Source of the DNA: Streptomyces lydicus
Lineage (GTDB): Bacteria; Actinomycetota; Actinomycetes; Streptomycetales; Streptomycetaceae
Assembly: GCF_001729485.1 (NCBI RefSeq)
Contig: NZ_CP017157.1
Coordinates: 3,844,001 to 3,908,000, forward strand
Length of the DNA: 64,000 nt
Reading direction: 5' to 3'
Below the pieces are notes generated by a model. The model did no database searches, was not told the DNA's origin, and saw only the letters and a list, made by a program, of their open reading frames with translations. Each line of letters begins with the position of its first letter. Position 1 is the first letter of the stretch. Both the position numbers and the translations under genes were made by a program. This document shows positions 36,501 through 44,349 of the stretch, one piece after another.

Positions 36501-37907
36501 CCGGATATCGAACTCGGCGTCCTTGGCCGCGCAGCCCTCATAGCCGTAGGCGAAGCTGTCCGAGGCCAGCTTCTTCTGCCAGAAGCCCGACTCGTTCTGT
36601 GAGTTCCAGGTCGTCGAGGACGAGATGGGCTTGGTCCGCCACAGCTCCACCTCGCGTTTGCTGCAGGAGGCGGACCAGGTGTTGCGGACGACGAACTCGG
36701 CCGACAGCACCGACTTCCCGGTGAACGCCGACATCGGGATCTGGTAGAAGAGCCGCTTGGTGTCCTCGGGCTGGCAGTGGTTCCAGTCGCAATACCCCAT
36801 CCCCGCATCGTGGTCGCCGTTGAACTTCCACTGCGGGGAGGAGGCCCAGTACTTCGACGCCATCGTCCAGGAGGTCGCCCGAGGGGTGGACCACTGGGGG
36901 TCGATGAAGACCGGGTAGACGGTGTCCTTGCCCTTCAGGACGTCGGCATCGGGCTTGAGGACGACCTGGTCCTGACCGGTCGGGACGTCCACTCCCACAG
37001 GCGCGAGCTTGCCCGACTCGCCGGCCGACGGCTCGCCACCCCCGGCGCCGCCCGCTGCCGCTCGGGAGGTCTTCCCCTCGCCCGGTGCGGACTGCGCGCC
37101 CTTGCGGGCTGCTGCGGCGGTACTCCCGCCACCCGTGCTGGAATCCCACATCAGCGGGGTGGGCGCCTCGAACACCGCAGAGCCTGCGCCCTTGTCGAGC
37201 GCCTCCAGACCACCGGCCGCCGTCTCCTTCACGTCCATGCCGTCGGCCGCCAGCTTCAGCCGCAGCTGTGCCAGCTGCGAACTGGCGGCAGCTTGAGCCG
37301 TCTTGACGATCAGGAGCTGGGTGAAGCCGTCGGCCTGTGCCCCCATCCGCAGGTCCACACCGGGCAGGACGTCACGGTACGTGGCTTGTGCGCCGTCCAG
37401 CACCGGAGCCGGCAGGGTTCCTGGCCAGGACAGCGCGAGCTGGCGACCCACCTTACGAAGCGTCACCAGTGGCTTGTCGCCACCGCTGGAGAACGCCAGG
37501 TCCACGGCTGCCGCCTTCGGCGCCACCGTCCCGTCGCTCCGCCGGGTCAGGTCCGTGTCGATGTCCTGCCACTGCCCTGCGACCCGGGTGCGAACCGGAC
37601 GGAGGTACTGCCGGGCTTCAAGTTTGCCGTCCGCAGTGGCCACGACATCAGCCGACTCACCCCGCAGAGAGGTGACTTCGACCTCCCGGCCGGTGCGCTT
37701 GGCCTGCTCCAGAGCGGTGTCTTCGGTAGGTGCTTCAGTGTCCGACGTGCCTGCCGGGGTGACGGCTTTGGCGGAGGCCGACGACGGGCGCGGCGCGCCC
37801 CAGGCGGGCGGCGCGAGGACCACTGGCAGCAGACTTGTCGACAGCAGCCCCGCGATCCCTGTCGACAGCAATCGATGTAAGCGTCTGCGACGTACTAAGC
37901 CGGACAT
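33597..37907 (-). CDS. Secreted LamG-domain surface protein
   Basis: A 1436-residue exported protein. The signal peptide MSGLVRRRRLHRLLSTGIAG... is cleaved near AWGAPRP. The N-terminal part (about 70-330) carries the conserved pre-LamG region typical of these actinomycete proteins. About 330-520 is a DNRLRE/carbohydrate-module-like stretch (YPVFIDPQW, YCDWNHCQPEDTKRLFYQIP). Three concanavalin-like LamG domains fill the last half, each with the pattern FSVSAWVRPDQ, VNGKLVGQTPY and LDEVQIFDKPVSAGEV. It probably binds glycans or displays the neighbouring RHS protein at the surface. Streptomyces often encode such LamG and RHS genes side by side. ATG at 37907 is chosen because the signal peptide starts there. 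Confidence 0.87.
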   Translation of the reverse strand: MSGLVRRRRLHRLLSTGIAGLLSTSLLPVVLAPPAWGAPRPSSASAKAVTPAGTSDTEAPTEDTALEQAKRTGREVEVTSLRGESADVVATADGKLEARQYLRPVRTRVAGQWQDIDTDLTRRSDGTVAPKAAAVDLAFSSGGDKPLVTLRKVGRQLALSWPGTLPAPVLDGAQATYRDVLPGVDLRMGAQADGFTQLLIVKTAQAAASSQLAQLRLKLAADGMDVKETAAGGLEALDKGAGSAVFEAPTPLMWDSSTGGGSTAAAARKGAQSAPGEGKTSRAAAGGAGGGEPSAGESGKLAPVGVDVPTGQDQVVLKPDADVLKGKDTVYPVFIDPQWSTPRATSWTMASKYWASSPQWKFNGDHDAGMGYCDWNHCQPEDTKRLFYQIPMSAFTGKSVLSAEFVVRNTWSASCSKREVELWRTKPISSSTTWNSQNESGFWQKKLASDSFAYGYEGCAAKDAEFDIRSAVQEAADNKWPTLTFGLKAGSESDGLAWKRFSDKAFVRVKYNRPPPQVKPSQLTMQYGGTCKKSATPARVRSGGVLYANNITDPDRDKVQVQFQASWDAGDGKGTIVRWKPGLTTAKQSGFDFAINLPKVPENTAVSWAVRTFDGAQYSPWSFTGSAEACYFVLDTRVPAAPTIGSGEYPSSDPENPEDPWYDGVGQYGTFTVADSHRDVTRYTYGVNGDPSDRNTVTTSGGAARSISVLPEKPGLNFVTVQATDAAGNRSEIRTYHFRVKAGQPERATWQFDEGAGGTEAKGSTPARTADLHGGATPGAAGVVGSALSLNGTDAYAATDIPVVDTSRGFSVSAWVRPDQVPDHAAIVATQPGNNRPGFELYYSSDLKRWVFNQYTSDSPNASIARAMAPQPGGVTANEWTHLVGAYDSTAKVLQLYVNGKLVGQTPYTGAWNARRGLQLGAGSYGGTPGSFFPGVLDEVQIFDKPVSAGEVTRLYNKERIRGPGRPARAVFPLDEPADAKRVSGHGEVMPAVLHGGAEPGKAGVAGNALTLDGKDDYASVDAAHFNTERSYAVTAWARVTDAARNQTVVAQDGGFLSAFYLSYEASGGVWSARLATKDATDGSLTQQRVASKQKATIGKWVHLAAVHDTVDNTVSLYVNGILQGSTDAAQTWYGDGALQIGRALYRGAYTDYLAGQIDDVRIFDRPVSEGEIHQLVQRRPVLTGRWQFDQAAAPGANSVAQGPAMTLSGGARQVSGAGFLGEGGLVLDGAQNYASSAIPLDTRESFTVTAWAQAASVPTRPAVLVSAEATNASGFAMGFAPNPTKTGDGVWQAVTSRADTSDTPYDWAGSARPMSSVTDWNHVAIVYDGFARLLRIYVNGELGEAACLDADGDGQADDAQCTEVVPWAEDVISIEALKSLQIGRAKGRGAFRDYWPGSIDDVWAFQGALTEEQIGRLAGEWYELPTEVPNVPDAG

Positions 37908-38260
37908 CCCGTCATCCCCCGACCGCAAAAATGAAGATTCCATGAAGAAGTTGTGGACGGGAACGTATACGCCGCAGGGTTTGTCTGGGTACCTCCGCGA
38001 AACGGCACCCATGGAACGGAACCGACATTCCGGCAAGCGGAGTTATGTGATGCCTGTCACCGAACGGGAAGGTTGTACGGCTTCCAGTCGTATCCGCAGC
38101 AGGAATCCGCCAGAGCAGCATCACCGCACGACCGGAACGCAAGGAGGGGGAAGCGTCGAGGCTCGCCCACGGCAACTTGCGAGCGAGGCCCCCGGCCCCT
38201 TGCGAGTTGTCAGACCCCAACCCGCACGGCGTGCTCTGCGTCGGGTCCGTCGCGGACCGA
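37908..38260. other. Intergenic region upstream of the LamG/RHS locus
   Basis: A 353-bp gap holding the LamG promoter region. The stretch 37920-38110 is noticeably less GC-rich than the genes. No coding sequence with family resemblance and no clear hairpin was found. Confidence 0.5.
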
Positions 38261-38656
38261 TCAGGTGCCGGCCTTCTTGCCAACCACCCACACCACGCCG
38301 ATCACGAACAACATGACCGTCAACGATGTGGTGCACCAGGCCAATGCTGCTTTGCTCGCCCTCGTGGTCGGGTCCTCGACCCACCGGTAGTAATCGCGGG
38401 TGATCTGGCGCCGCACCGGGGCGAGCGCGGCAGGGAACACGACCATGATCGCCGCGTACAGGTAGAGCGTGTCAGCCAACGCGGCACTTTCGGCGAAGCC
38501 CCGCGCGCCGACGCAGACCATTCCTATGACCGGAAGCCAGAACTGTCTCTTGCGGTACTTCGGTATCTGGATGATCCACTGCATGGCGGCCAGATTGACG
38601 AGCGTTGCACCTGCCGCGATCAGAACCCAGGTGCTGGTGGACAGCGACAAGAACAT
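38261..38656 (-). CDS. Small membrane protein (131 aa), unknown
   Basis: Four hydrophobic segments are apparent: VLIAAGATLVNLAAMQWII (residues 10-28), LPVIGMVCVGARGF, TLYLYAAIMVVFPAAL, and TSLTVMLFVIGVVWVVG at the end. Loops are polar (QIPKYRKRQF, RRQITRDYYRWVED). I do not recognise the family. ATG at 38656 has GGAAGGGG five bases upstream, better than the longer frame. It stands alone, downstream of a 334-bp gap. Confidence 0.7.
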   Translation of the reverse strand: MFLSLSTSTWVLIAAGATLVNLAAMQWIIQIPKYRKRQFWLPVIGMVCVGARGFAESAALADTLYLYAAIMVVFPAALAPVRRQITRDYYRWVEDPTTRASKAALAWCTTSLTVMLFVIGVVWVVGKKAGT

Positions 38657-38990
38657 GAAAGCCCCTTCCGGGCATGAACCACACATCGGGGTGCTGCCGC
38701 CCGGTGTGTAGGAGTTCCGCAGACCACAGACGTGGGGGAGAGGCGCGGACTCGGGGCCTGGAGTGCCGCACGTGGGGCGGTCGGCCTGACGGCAGTTGTG
38801 TTCCGGCTCCGTCGGCTTTCACCAGCAGATACCCTGGCGAGAGTGCTGCGAGAGACCGGCGCTACGCCGGGAGCGAGGCGGCGGCCCGTCTGACGCGTGG
38901 CGGGCCCACGGCTGTATCTGTTGGGCAGTCTGCTGGGGTCGGGGGATGACGAACCGGGTCCGGCAGGTTCAAGTGCCGGACCCGGAAGTG
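38657..38990. other. Intergenic gap
   Basis: No gene is supported here. It contains the hairpin at 38954-38985 that ends the EF-hand transcript, and the promoter region of the small membrane protein. Confidence 0.5.
38954..38985 (-). terminator. Terminator after the EF-hand gene
   Basis: A perfect 12-bp stem CCGGGTCCGGCA (38954-38965) with 38974-38985 and an eight-base loop, six bases beyond the stop of the EF-hand gene. Confidence 0.7.
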
Positions 38991-39209
38991 TCAGCCATTC
39001 ATGGCCGCCCAGAACTCCTCGAAGGACATCTGGCGGTCGCCGTTGGTGTCGAGCGAGTCGATCAGCTCCTGGGCCTGCGACTCGGTGATCTCCGAGCCCT
39101 CCAACTCCGCCACGACCTTGCGGTATTCGTCCGCGGTGACCTGGCCGTCCCCGTCGACGTCGTAACGGTCGAAGACCTTGCGCGCCGCCGTCTCCACGAT
39201 GTCTGCCAT
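38991..39209 (-). CDS. EF-hand calcium-binding protein (72 aa)
   Basis: A calmodulin-like mini-protein with two canonical 12-residue EF loops, DVDGDGQVTADE (about 17-28) and DTNGDRQMSFEE (about 53-64), flanked by helices (VETAARKVFDRY, KVVAELEG, QAQELIDSL, FWAAMNG). All six ligand positions are filled in both loops, so it should bind two Ca2+. Streptomyces carry several such small Cab proteins as cytosolic calcium buffers or sensors. The target is unknown. It starts at an ATG with GGGCGGAA upstream and is followed at once by a strong terminator. Confidence 0.92.
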   Translation of the reverse strand: MADIVETAARKVFDRYDVDGDGQVTADEYRKVVAELEGSEITESQAQELIDSLDTNGDRQMSFEEFWAAMNG

Positions 39210-39337
39210 GTTGTTCCGCCCTTCTGTGATCTTCGCTGACGGGCCCAGATTATCCGTCCGCTCGGAGCAACACGGGCGGGCCCCACCTGCCCTGGCTGTT
39301 GCGGGCCGAGCTCGTTGCTCCCCTACCGTGTCGTGTC

Positions 39338-40165
39338 ATGAGGATCCTGATCATCGGCGGTAGCGGTTTTCTGGGCGCTGAGCTGGTCCGCCAAGCGGCA
39401 GCGGCGGGGCACGCGACGGCCGCGACCTTCGCGACCAGGCCCGGCAGCACCGCGGAGGTCAGGTGGCACGCCCTCGATTTTCGGGACCCCCGGAGTGTCG
39501 AAGCAGTCGTGGCTGAGGTCGCCCCGCGCGTCGTCGTCAACGCGACGAGCGGCGGATCCGACTGGGTGGTCACGGCCGAAGGTCCCGTCCGCCTGGCGTT
39601 GGCTGCGGCGAAGTACGGCTGTCGCCTGGTCCAGGTATCCAGCGACGCGGTGTTCTCCGGCGCCCGAGTCCACTACGACGAGTCCTGCCTCCCCGACCCC
39701 GTCACCCCCTATGGTGCGGCCAAGGCCGCAGCGGAGACAGGGGTGCGCCTCATGCACCCCGATGCCGTCATCGCTCGTACCTCCCTGATCATCGGTGACC
39801 GGCAGTCCACGCACGTACGACTGGTGCACGACCTCGCGGCCGGTAGCCGAGAGGGCGTCCTCTTCACCGATGACATCCGCTGCCCCGTGCATGTCGTCGA
39901 CCTCGCGGCGGCCCTGCTGGAACTCGCGTCTGGTGAGGCGATCGGCGTGCACCATCTGGCAGGAGCGGACGCCGTGAGCCGTCATGAACTCGGAATGCTG
40001 ATTGCCGAGCGTGATGGGCTCGACGCTTCCCGACTTCCCGTCGGTCTGCGGGCCGAAAGCGCACTGCCCGGGGCGCTCGATGTCCGTCTCGACAGCCGCG
40101 CCACCCAGCACAAGTTGCACACCACATTGCGCGGCGCCCGCCAGTTCCTCGCCCGGCGGGCTTGA
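39338..40165 (+). CDS. NAD(P)-dependent sugar reductase, RmlD-like extended SDR
   Basis: A 275-residue protein with the N-terminal RILIIGGSGFLGAELVRQA Rossmann motif (GxxGxxG), RWHALDFRDPRSVEAVVAEVAPRVVVNA, LVQVSSDAVFSG with the catalytic Ser/Thr region, and YGAAK. This pattern is that of dTDP-4-dehydrorhamnose reductase, often labelled NAD-dependent epimerase/dehydratase. It stands alone, with no rmlABC neighbour, so a stand-alone nucleotide-sugar or small-ketone reductase is likely. The ATG at 39338 has no good Shine-Dalgarno and could be leaderless. Confidence 0.85.
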   Translation: MRILIIGGSGFLGAELVRQAAAAGHATAATFATRPGSTAEVRWHALDFRDPRSVEAVVAEVAPRVVVNATSGGSDWVVTAEGPVRLALAAAKYGCRLVQVSSDAVFSGARVHYDESCLPDPVTPYGAAKAAAETGVRLMHPDAVIARTSLIIGDRQSTHVRLVHDLAAGSREGVLFTDDIRCPVHVVDLAAALLELASGEAIGVHHLAGADAVSRHELGMLIAERDGLDASRLPVGLRAESALPGALDVRLDSRATQHKLHTTLRGARQFLARRA

Positions 40166-40174
40166 ACAGCAGAT

Positions 40175-40235
40175 CCGGCCCCCTTTGCGGTCGAACAGTT
40201 CAGCCCTCGCTGAAAGCATCGCGTCCGTCCGTCGG
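40175..40235. repeat. Copy A of a duplicated ArsR promoter-like segment
   Basis: About 60 bp similar to 47834-47895, including the dyad TTCAGC-CCTC-GCTGAA (40199-40214), the following AAAGCATCGC and CCGTCGG, and a GGGGGCC block on the complementary side. In copy B the segment is the promoter/leader of an ArsR-like gene, but here no start codon or gene follows. Confidence 0.7.
40199..40214. promoter_or_regulatory. Dyad TTCAGC-CCTC-GCTGAA, copy A
   Basis: Identical to the dyad before the ArsR-like gene at 47861-47876, but here without an adjacent ArsR gene. It lies between the RmlD-like gene and the small secreted protein gene, 238 bp before the latter. Confidence 0.5.
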
Positions 40236-40451
40236 AGCGGGGGAGCCTGACAAGCGTCAACTGGCACTCACCGCTGAGGGAGTGGTCGTCCGGCAGTCGC
40301 AGCTCCCTGATTGAGGACCCGGTGTTCGCCTTGGCGTCGTCATCACAGTGACTTCACGGCGAAGGGGTGGATCAACGGGATTGTCGGTGGTCAGCGCTCT
40401 GGTCAGTGCTTCAGATGGAGGAAGTTGATACTGAAGGGTGGAATCGAGGAC

Positions 40452-40850
40452 ATGAAAACCATCCGTGCGGTTGTGGCCGCGGCAGCAGCAGTTGCCACGG
40501 TGATAGGCGGCACCACGTCAGCGCAGGCATCCGGCATCCACTTCATCTCTGTCTCGGTCGTCACCGCCGAAGAATCCTCCGGGCAGGGATGCGCAGCATG
40601 GCTGCAGTGGACAGGATCCAGCTCCAACCCCTACGTCCGCACCCGCGGCGAATCCTGGGGACATCACTGCCTGGTGGATCTCTACCGAAAGGGCCGTCAG
40701 TACCACTCCTGGCACCTGGACTACGAGGGCCGGATCGACGCCACGGACCGGATGTACACCGGCATCAAGTGGATGCCGGACCACGGCTACCTGGCCAAAG
40801 CCTGCCTGCTCACCGACAGTGGCAAGAAGTACTGCGGCACACCCTGGTAA
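40452..40850 (+). CDS. Small secreted protein (132 aa), unknown
   Basis: An N-terminal Sec signal peptide (MKTIRAVVAAAAAVATVIGG, cleavage near SAQASG) is followed by a mature domain of about 105 residues. This domain has four cysteines (GQGCAAW, GHHCLVD, AKACLL, KKYCG), likely two disulfides, and many aromatic residues (TRGESWGHHC, QYHSWHLDYEGR). I do not recognise the family; it could be a secreted inhibitor or effector. The ATG follows AAGGGTGGA at nine bases. It is convergent with the M48 protease gene. Confidence 0.72.
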   Translation: MKTIRAVVAAAAAVATVIGGTTSAQASGIHFISVSVVTAEESSGQGCAAWLQWTGSSSNPYVRTRGESWGHHCLVDLYRKGRQYHSWHLDYEGRIDATDRMYTGIKWMPDHGYLAKACLLTDSGKKYCGTPW

Positions 40851-40975
40851 CGCCGGTGCGCACCAGGAATCTCGCACGGTAGGTGTTCGCCGAGCGTCAA
40901 ATTCCGTTACCGGCGCGGTTATCGTCCCGCCGGTACCGGTTACGCGATTCCCGGCGGGAACATTTTCTGTGTAAG

Positions 40976-43267
40976 TCACCGTCCGGCTTCGCTTGTGACC
41001 AGCCGGACAATGACCGGGCGGCGCAGCCGGCTGTCGCGGCACGCGGTCCAGGCCGGGATGAACAGCAGGGCCAGGGCCGCGGCCCAGGCGGTGACGGTCG
41101 GTGTCGCCGACACCGCGAACGCCACGTCCGGCGCCACGCGGCAGGCCGCGTGGCCGGTGCCCCACCGTACGCAGGCGAAATGGTTGCGTGCGGTGATGGC
41201 GGCCAGTGGCAGCAGCAGTCCCGCGCCGAGGACGCCGAGAATTCCGTGCAGAGCGCGCAGTTCGCCGCGTGCGTGTCGCCATGCGACAACGAAGCCGACT
41301 GCGAGCTGCAGCAGTGTCGCCAGCGCTATCTGATAGAAGCTGAAGACCGCGCCGACCCGTTCGATCGGCCCGGGGAAGACCAGGGCGCAGAACAGGTGCC
41401 ACAGCCACAGTCCGAGCCCGGCGGCGGCGCCGAAGACCGCGCCCTGCACCAGGGCCTTCAGGGGGCGCAGCTGCGGCGGGGCCAGGAGTGCCGCCGAGTC
41501 CTCGGCCGAGACGGCCTGGAGGAGGAAGCGTTCGGGCCCTGCGGTGGATGCCCCGGCGCGGCGCCGCCCGGAGAGCCGTACGCCGAGCCGCGCGGCAAGC
41601 GGGAATCCGGCCGCTACCACGGCCAGAGTGATCACCCACTGCGGCGGCGTGAGGACGAAGGCCGTGGAGAACACGAACCCCAGGTAGTCCAGTGGCGTCG
41701 GAAGGAGGTTCAGCGGGTGGGGCAGCGGCACCAGCTGGAACCCCGGAGCGCCGGCGGCGTAGGCGTGCCCCAGACAGATGCTCAACAGCGCGACGCCGAC
41801 CGCGCACCCGCCGACGACCAGCAGCAACGGGCGCCGACTGGCCAGCACCACGGGTGCCCACACCCGGGCCGTCGCCGCGTTCCACCGGACGAATCCGTAG
41901 CCGACGGCCCCGAGAATCAGCCACCACGACAGCTGGATCGGTAACGCGTCGGCGACGCCGAGGGCCAGCGCCGTGCCGTGCATTTTGTCCCCGAAGGTGC
42001 CCACGATGAGCCCGGCCGCGGTGGCGAGCCCCGTGCGATGGGCGGCTTCCCACCGACCACGGCTCAGCCGTGCGGCCAGCACCGCATGCCAGATGCCCAT
42101 CGCCACGCCACCGCCGAGCACAACGGAGGGGACGACGGCGGACAGCGGGCTGCCCTGGTCCGTGAGACGGGCGGCCTCCTCGGCCCACTGCGACATCTGC
42201 TGATAGACGAGTGAGCAGGTCAGAGCCAGTCCGAATGCTTCCCGGGGACCGAAGGCGAACAGCAGTCGTGGGTCGCTCAGAGCCGCCAGCCGCTTGGCAG
42301 CCGGGGGATGCGGGCGCAGGAAGGGAGAACGACGGCGGTCGGTCCGCTCGCGGTCGCACTGAGCGGCGAGCAAGCGCCGCAGGGAGGGGGCTCCGCCGGT
42401 CCACACCGCGACCCGGGCGTCCGCGTACAACTCGCGGCTGCGCAGCACCGCGGTGCTGGTGAGGGCGACGGTGGCCGCGAGTGCGCACATGGCGAGGGTG
42501 AACTGCAGCTGGAAGAGCAGACTCGACGGCAGCAACAGCCATGCGACCAGCAGCGCGTAGGGCGCGGTGACGGCGATCGGTATCGCGACGGCGACCACGA
42601 ACAACCGGTAGCAGATGATCGTGAGGAAGGCGATGTCCACATCCCGGTTGCGCAGGTGCGCCAGTTCGTGCAGCACGATCGCGCGGAATGCCTCGGGGTC
42701 CTGCCGGTGCAGTTGCAACAGTCCGGTACTGAGCATCACATGGCGCCGCCCGACCCGACCGAAGGCGAGCCCGCTGGGTGCCCGGTCGCGCCAGTCGACG
42801 ACGAAGCGCACCCGGCAGCGCAACCCGGCGACCGCGACCATCTCATCGAGCGTTCGCCGGACATCGGCAAGGCCGGTGGTCGGCAACGGCCGCAGGCGCC
42901 GCCGGCGGATCCGGTAGGCCGGCAACAGCCAGTAGACGATGCCGACGGCCAGCCACAGCGCCCCGAGAGCCGCCAGTCCCAGGGCGGTCTGATCGCCCAG
43001 GTTCGGCTGCGGGCAGATGCGGGCGAACTTGCCGGGGTCGGTCGCTGCGCCAGGGAGGTTCGCGGCCGCGCAGGTCATGGTTTCGGTGATGCCGCCGATA
43101 TCGCCACCCAGCCCGAGGTACGCCGCCATCCCGACCAACCCGCCCAGCGTCGTCGCCATGGCCGTCGACATGCTCAAGATGAGCAGCGCGAACCGCAGCG
43201 ACGTCCCCGACGGCATCCGAAACGGATGCGGCATGCCCACGGCAGCGCCGGCGGGCACGGCGCTCAT
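40976..43267 (-). CDS. Membrane-embedded M48-type metalloprotease
   Basis: A 763-residue polytopic protein with about 14 hydrophobic segments. The zinc protease signature AIVLHELAHLRNRDVDIAF (HExxH) lies near residue 200. RELYADARVAVW about 75 residues later supplies the third ligand Glu, as in M48 (HtpX/CAAX-protease-like) peptidases. The active site faces the cytosol between two helices in known relatives. The second half is extra membrane domain beyond the usual 300-400 residue M48 core. The start codon overlaps the stop of the upstream gene (ATGA), so the two are translationally coupled. A role in membrane-protein quality control is inferred. Confidence 0.85.
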   Translation of the reverse strand: MSAVPAGAAVGMPHPFRMPSGTSLRFALLILSMSTAMATTLGGLVGMAAYLGLGGDIGGITETMTCAAANLPGAATDPGKFARICPQPNLGDQTALGLAALGALWLAVGIVYWLLPAYRIRRRRLRPLPTTGLADVRRTLDEMVAVAGLRCRVRFVVDWRDRAPSGLAFGRVGRRHVMLSTGLLQLHRQDPEAFRAIVLHELAHLRNRDVDIAFLTIICYRLFVVAVAIPIAVTAPYALLVAWLLLPSSLLFQLQFTLAMCALAATVALTSTAVLRSRELYADARVAVWTGGAPSLRRLLAAQCDRERTDRRRSPFLRPHPPAAKRLAALSDPRLLFAFGPREAFGLALTCSLVYQQMSQWAEEAARLTDQGSPLSAVVPSVVLGGGVAMGIWHAVLAARLSRGRWEAAHRTGLATAAGLIVGTFGDKMHGTALALGVADALPIQLSWWLILGAVGYGFVRWNAATARVWAPVVLASRRPLLLVVGGCAVGVALLSICLGHAYAAGAPGFQLVPLPHPLNLLPTPLDYLGFVFSTAFVLTPPQWVITLAVVAAGFPLAARLGVRLSGRRRAGASTAGPERFLLQAVSAEDSAALLAPPQLRPLKALVQGAVFGAAAGLGLWLWHLFCALVFPGPIERVGAVFSFYQIALATLLQLAVGFVVAWRHARGELRALHGILGVLGAGLLLPLAAITARNHFACVRWGTGHAACRVAPDVAFAVSATPTVTAWAAALALLFIPAWTACRDSRLRRPVIVRLVTSEAGR

Positions 43268-43803
43268 GACGTGCCCTCCTCCTCGTCCGGAGCCGACGGG
43301 GCCTGCATCCCGCCGACGATGGCGTCCGCCAGCAGCCTTGCCTGCGCCGGCGGCAGTCCCAGCGCCGTGGCCCGGTCGTAGGCGATCCGCCGCAGCCGCT
43401 CCAGCTCCTCGCCGCGGGCGGGCTCGGAGCCGCTCTGCTCCACGGCGCGTGCGGTGCCGGGCGCGGCGAACGGATTGGCCGCACCGCCGTCACCGCCACC
43501 GCCCCGCCGCCTCGGTCGCCACCAGCCCCGCCGGCGTTCCCGGCGCAGCAGATCGGTGGCGATGTTCCCCGCGACGGCCGACGCGACCGGCAGCGCGAAC
43601 TGCGTCAACGTCCCGATGACGACGGCGTCGATGCCGATCCCCAGCGGCTCCTGCCGGGTCTTCCGGTCCTCCCGCCTCGGATCGTCGAAGTACGCCTCGG
43701 CCGTCTCCTCGAAGAGCGCCAACTCCTCCGGCGCCAACCGCCGAACGGCCTCCCGCGCCAAGTCCCGGGCTCGTCGTGTCTCCCCGTCCCGCAACGCACT
43801 CAC
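43264..43803 (-). CDS. Protease-associated protein, unknown (179 aa)
   Basis: The N-terminal half is charged and helical (GETRRARDLAREAVRRLAPEELALFEETAEAYF). It is followed by one hydrophobic segment (VVIGTLTQFALPVASAVAGNIATDLL), an Arg/Gly-rich linker and a helical C-terminus (LERLRRIAYDRATALGLPPAQARLLADAIVGG). It may be a single-pass membrane partner of the M48 protease with which it overlaps by four bases. I do not recognise the family. GTG at 43803 is chosen because GGGAGG precedes it; the frame upstream is a random antisense reading. Confidence 0.7.
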   Translation of the reverse strand: MSALRDGETRRARDLAREAVRRLAPEELALFEETAEAYFDDPRREDRKTRQEPLGIGIDAVVIGTLTQFALPVASAVAGNIATDLLRRERRRGWWRPRRRGGGGDGGAANPFAAPGTARAVEQSGSEPARGEELERLRRIAYDRATALGLPPAQARLLADAIVGGMQAPSAPDEEEGTS

Positions 43804-44349
43804 CGGCAGCCCCCGCCTCCCGCTCGAACGTCCCTGCGCTCGAGTATCGATCCCCAACCCGCTTGCCGGCCAAGCTTTTTGAGCCTCACACGCAGAGCCG
43901 TGGCGATCCGCCACCTCTTGGGACGCAGGGACGATCCTGCCGGCTGTGCTCAACGGCTGCCCCGGCCGCCGACCCGCGCTCCGGCGGGCTGACCCCTCAG
44001 CACCCGCCGAGGAAGACCTCAGCGAGTTCCCCGGCTCCCCCCCCGAACCTGCGCACCGGACGGGGCCGCCACGGGCACGGGTCCCGGTGCCCGGGCCTGC
44101 CCGCGGACACCGTCGCTCCGGCGACCGCGCTGCGCACCTGGCTCGGCGCACCGTACGCACATATGACGAACGGCCAACAAGGTGAACCTGGTCGACCTGA
44201 AGGCAGGAAAGGCACCGGACGACGCAGCGGAGAGGTCTGATTGTGTGCGATCCACTCCCGACGGTCGGTTCGGCACAGATCTGCCCTGATGCTGCCGAAA
44301 GGCCGTCCCGCCTCCGCACCGGCACGAGACCCGAGGAGCAGGAACGACG
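43804..44349. other. Divergent intergenic region, 546 bp
   Basis: It lies between the M48-associated gene and the lipase gene. No family-like coding sequence was seen. The lipase Shine-Dalgarno (GAGGAGCAGGAA) lies at its right end. A moderately AT-rich stretch around 44155-44185 may hold the lipase promoter. Confidence 0.5.
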
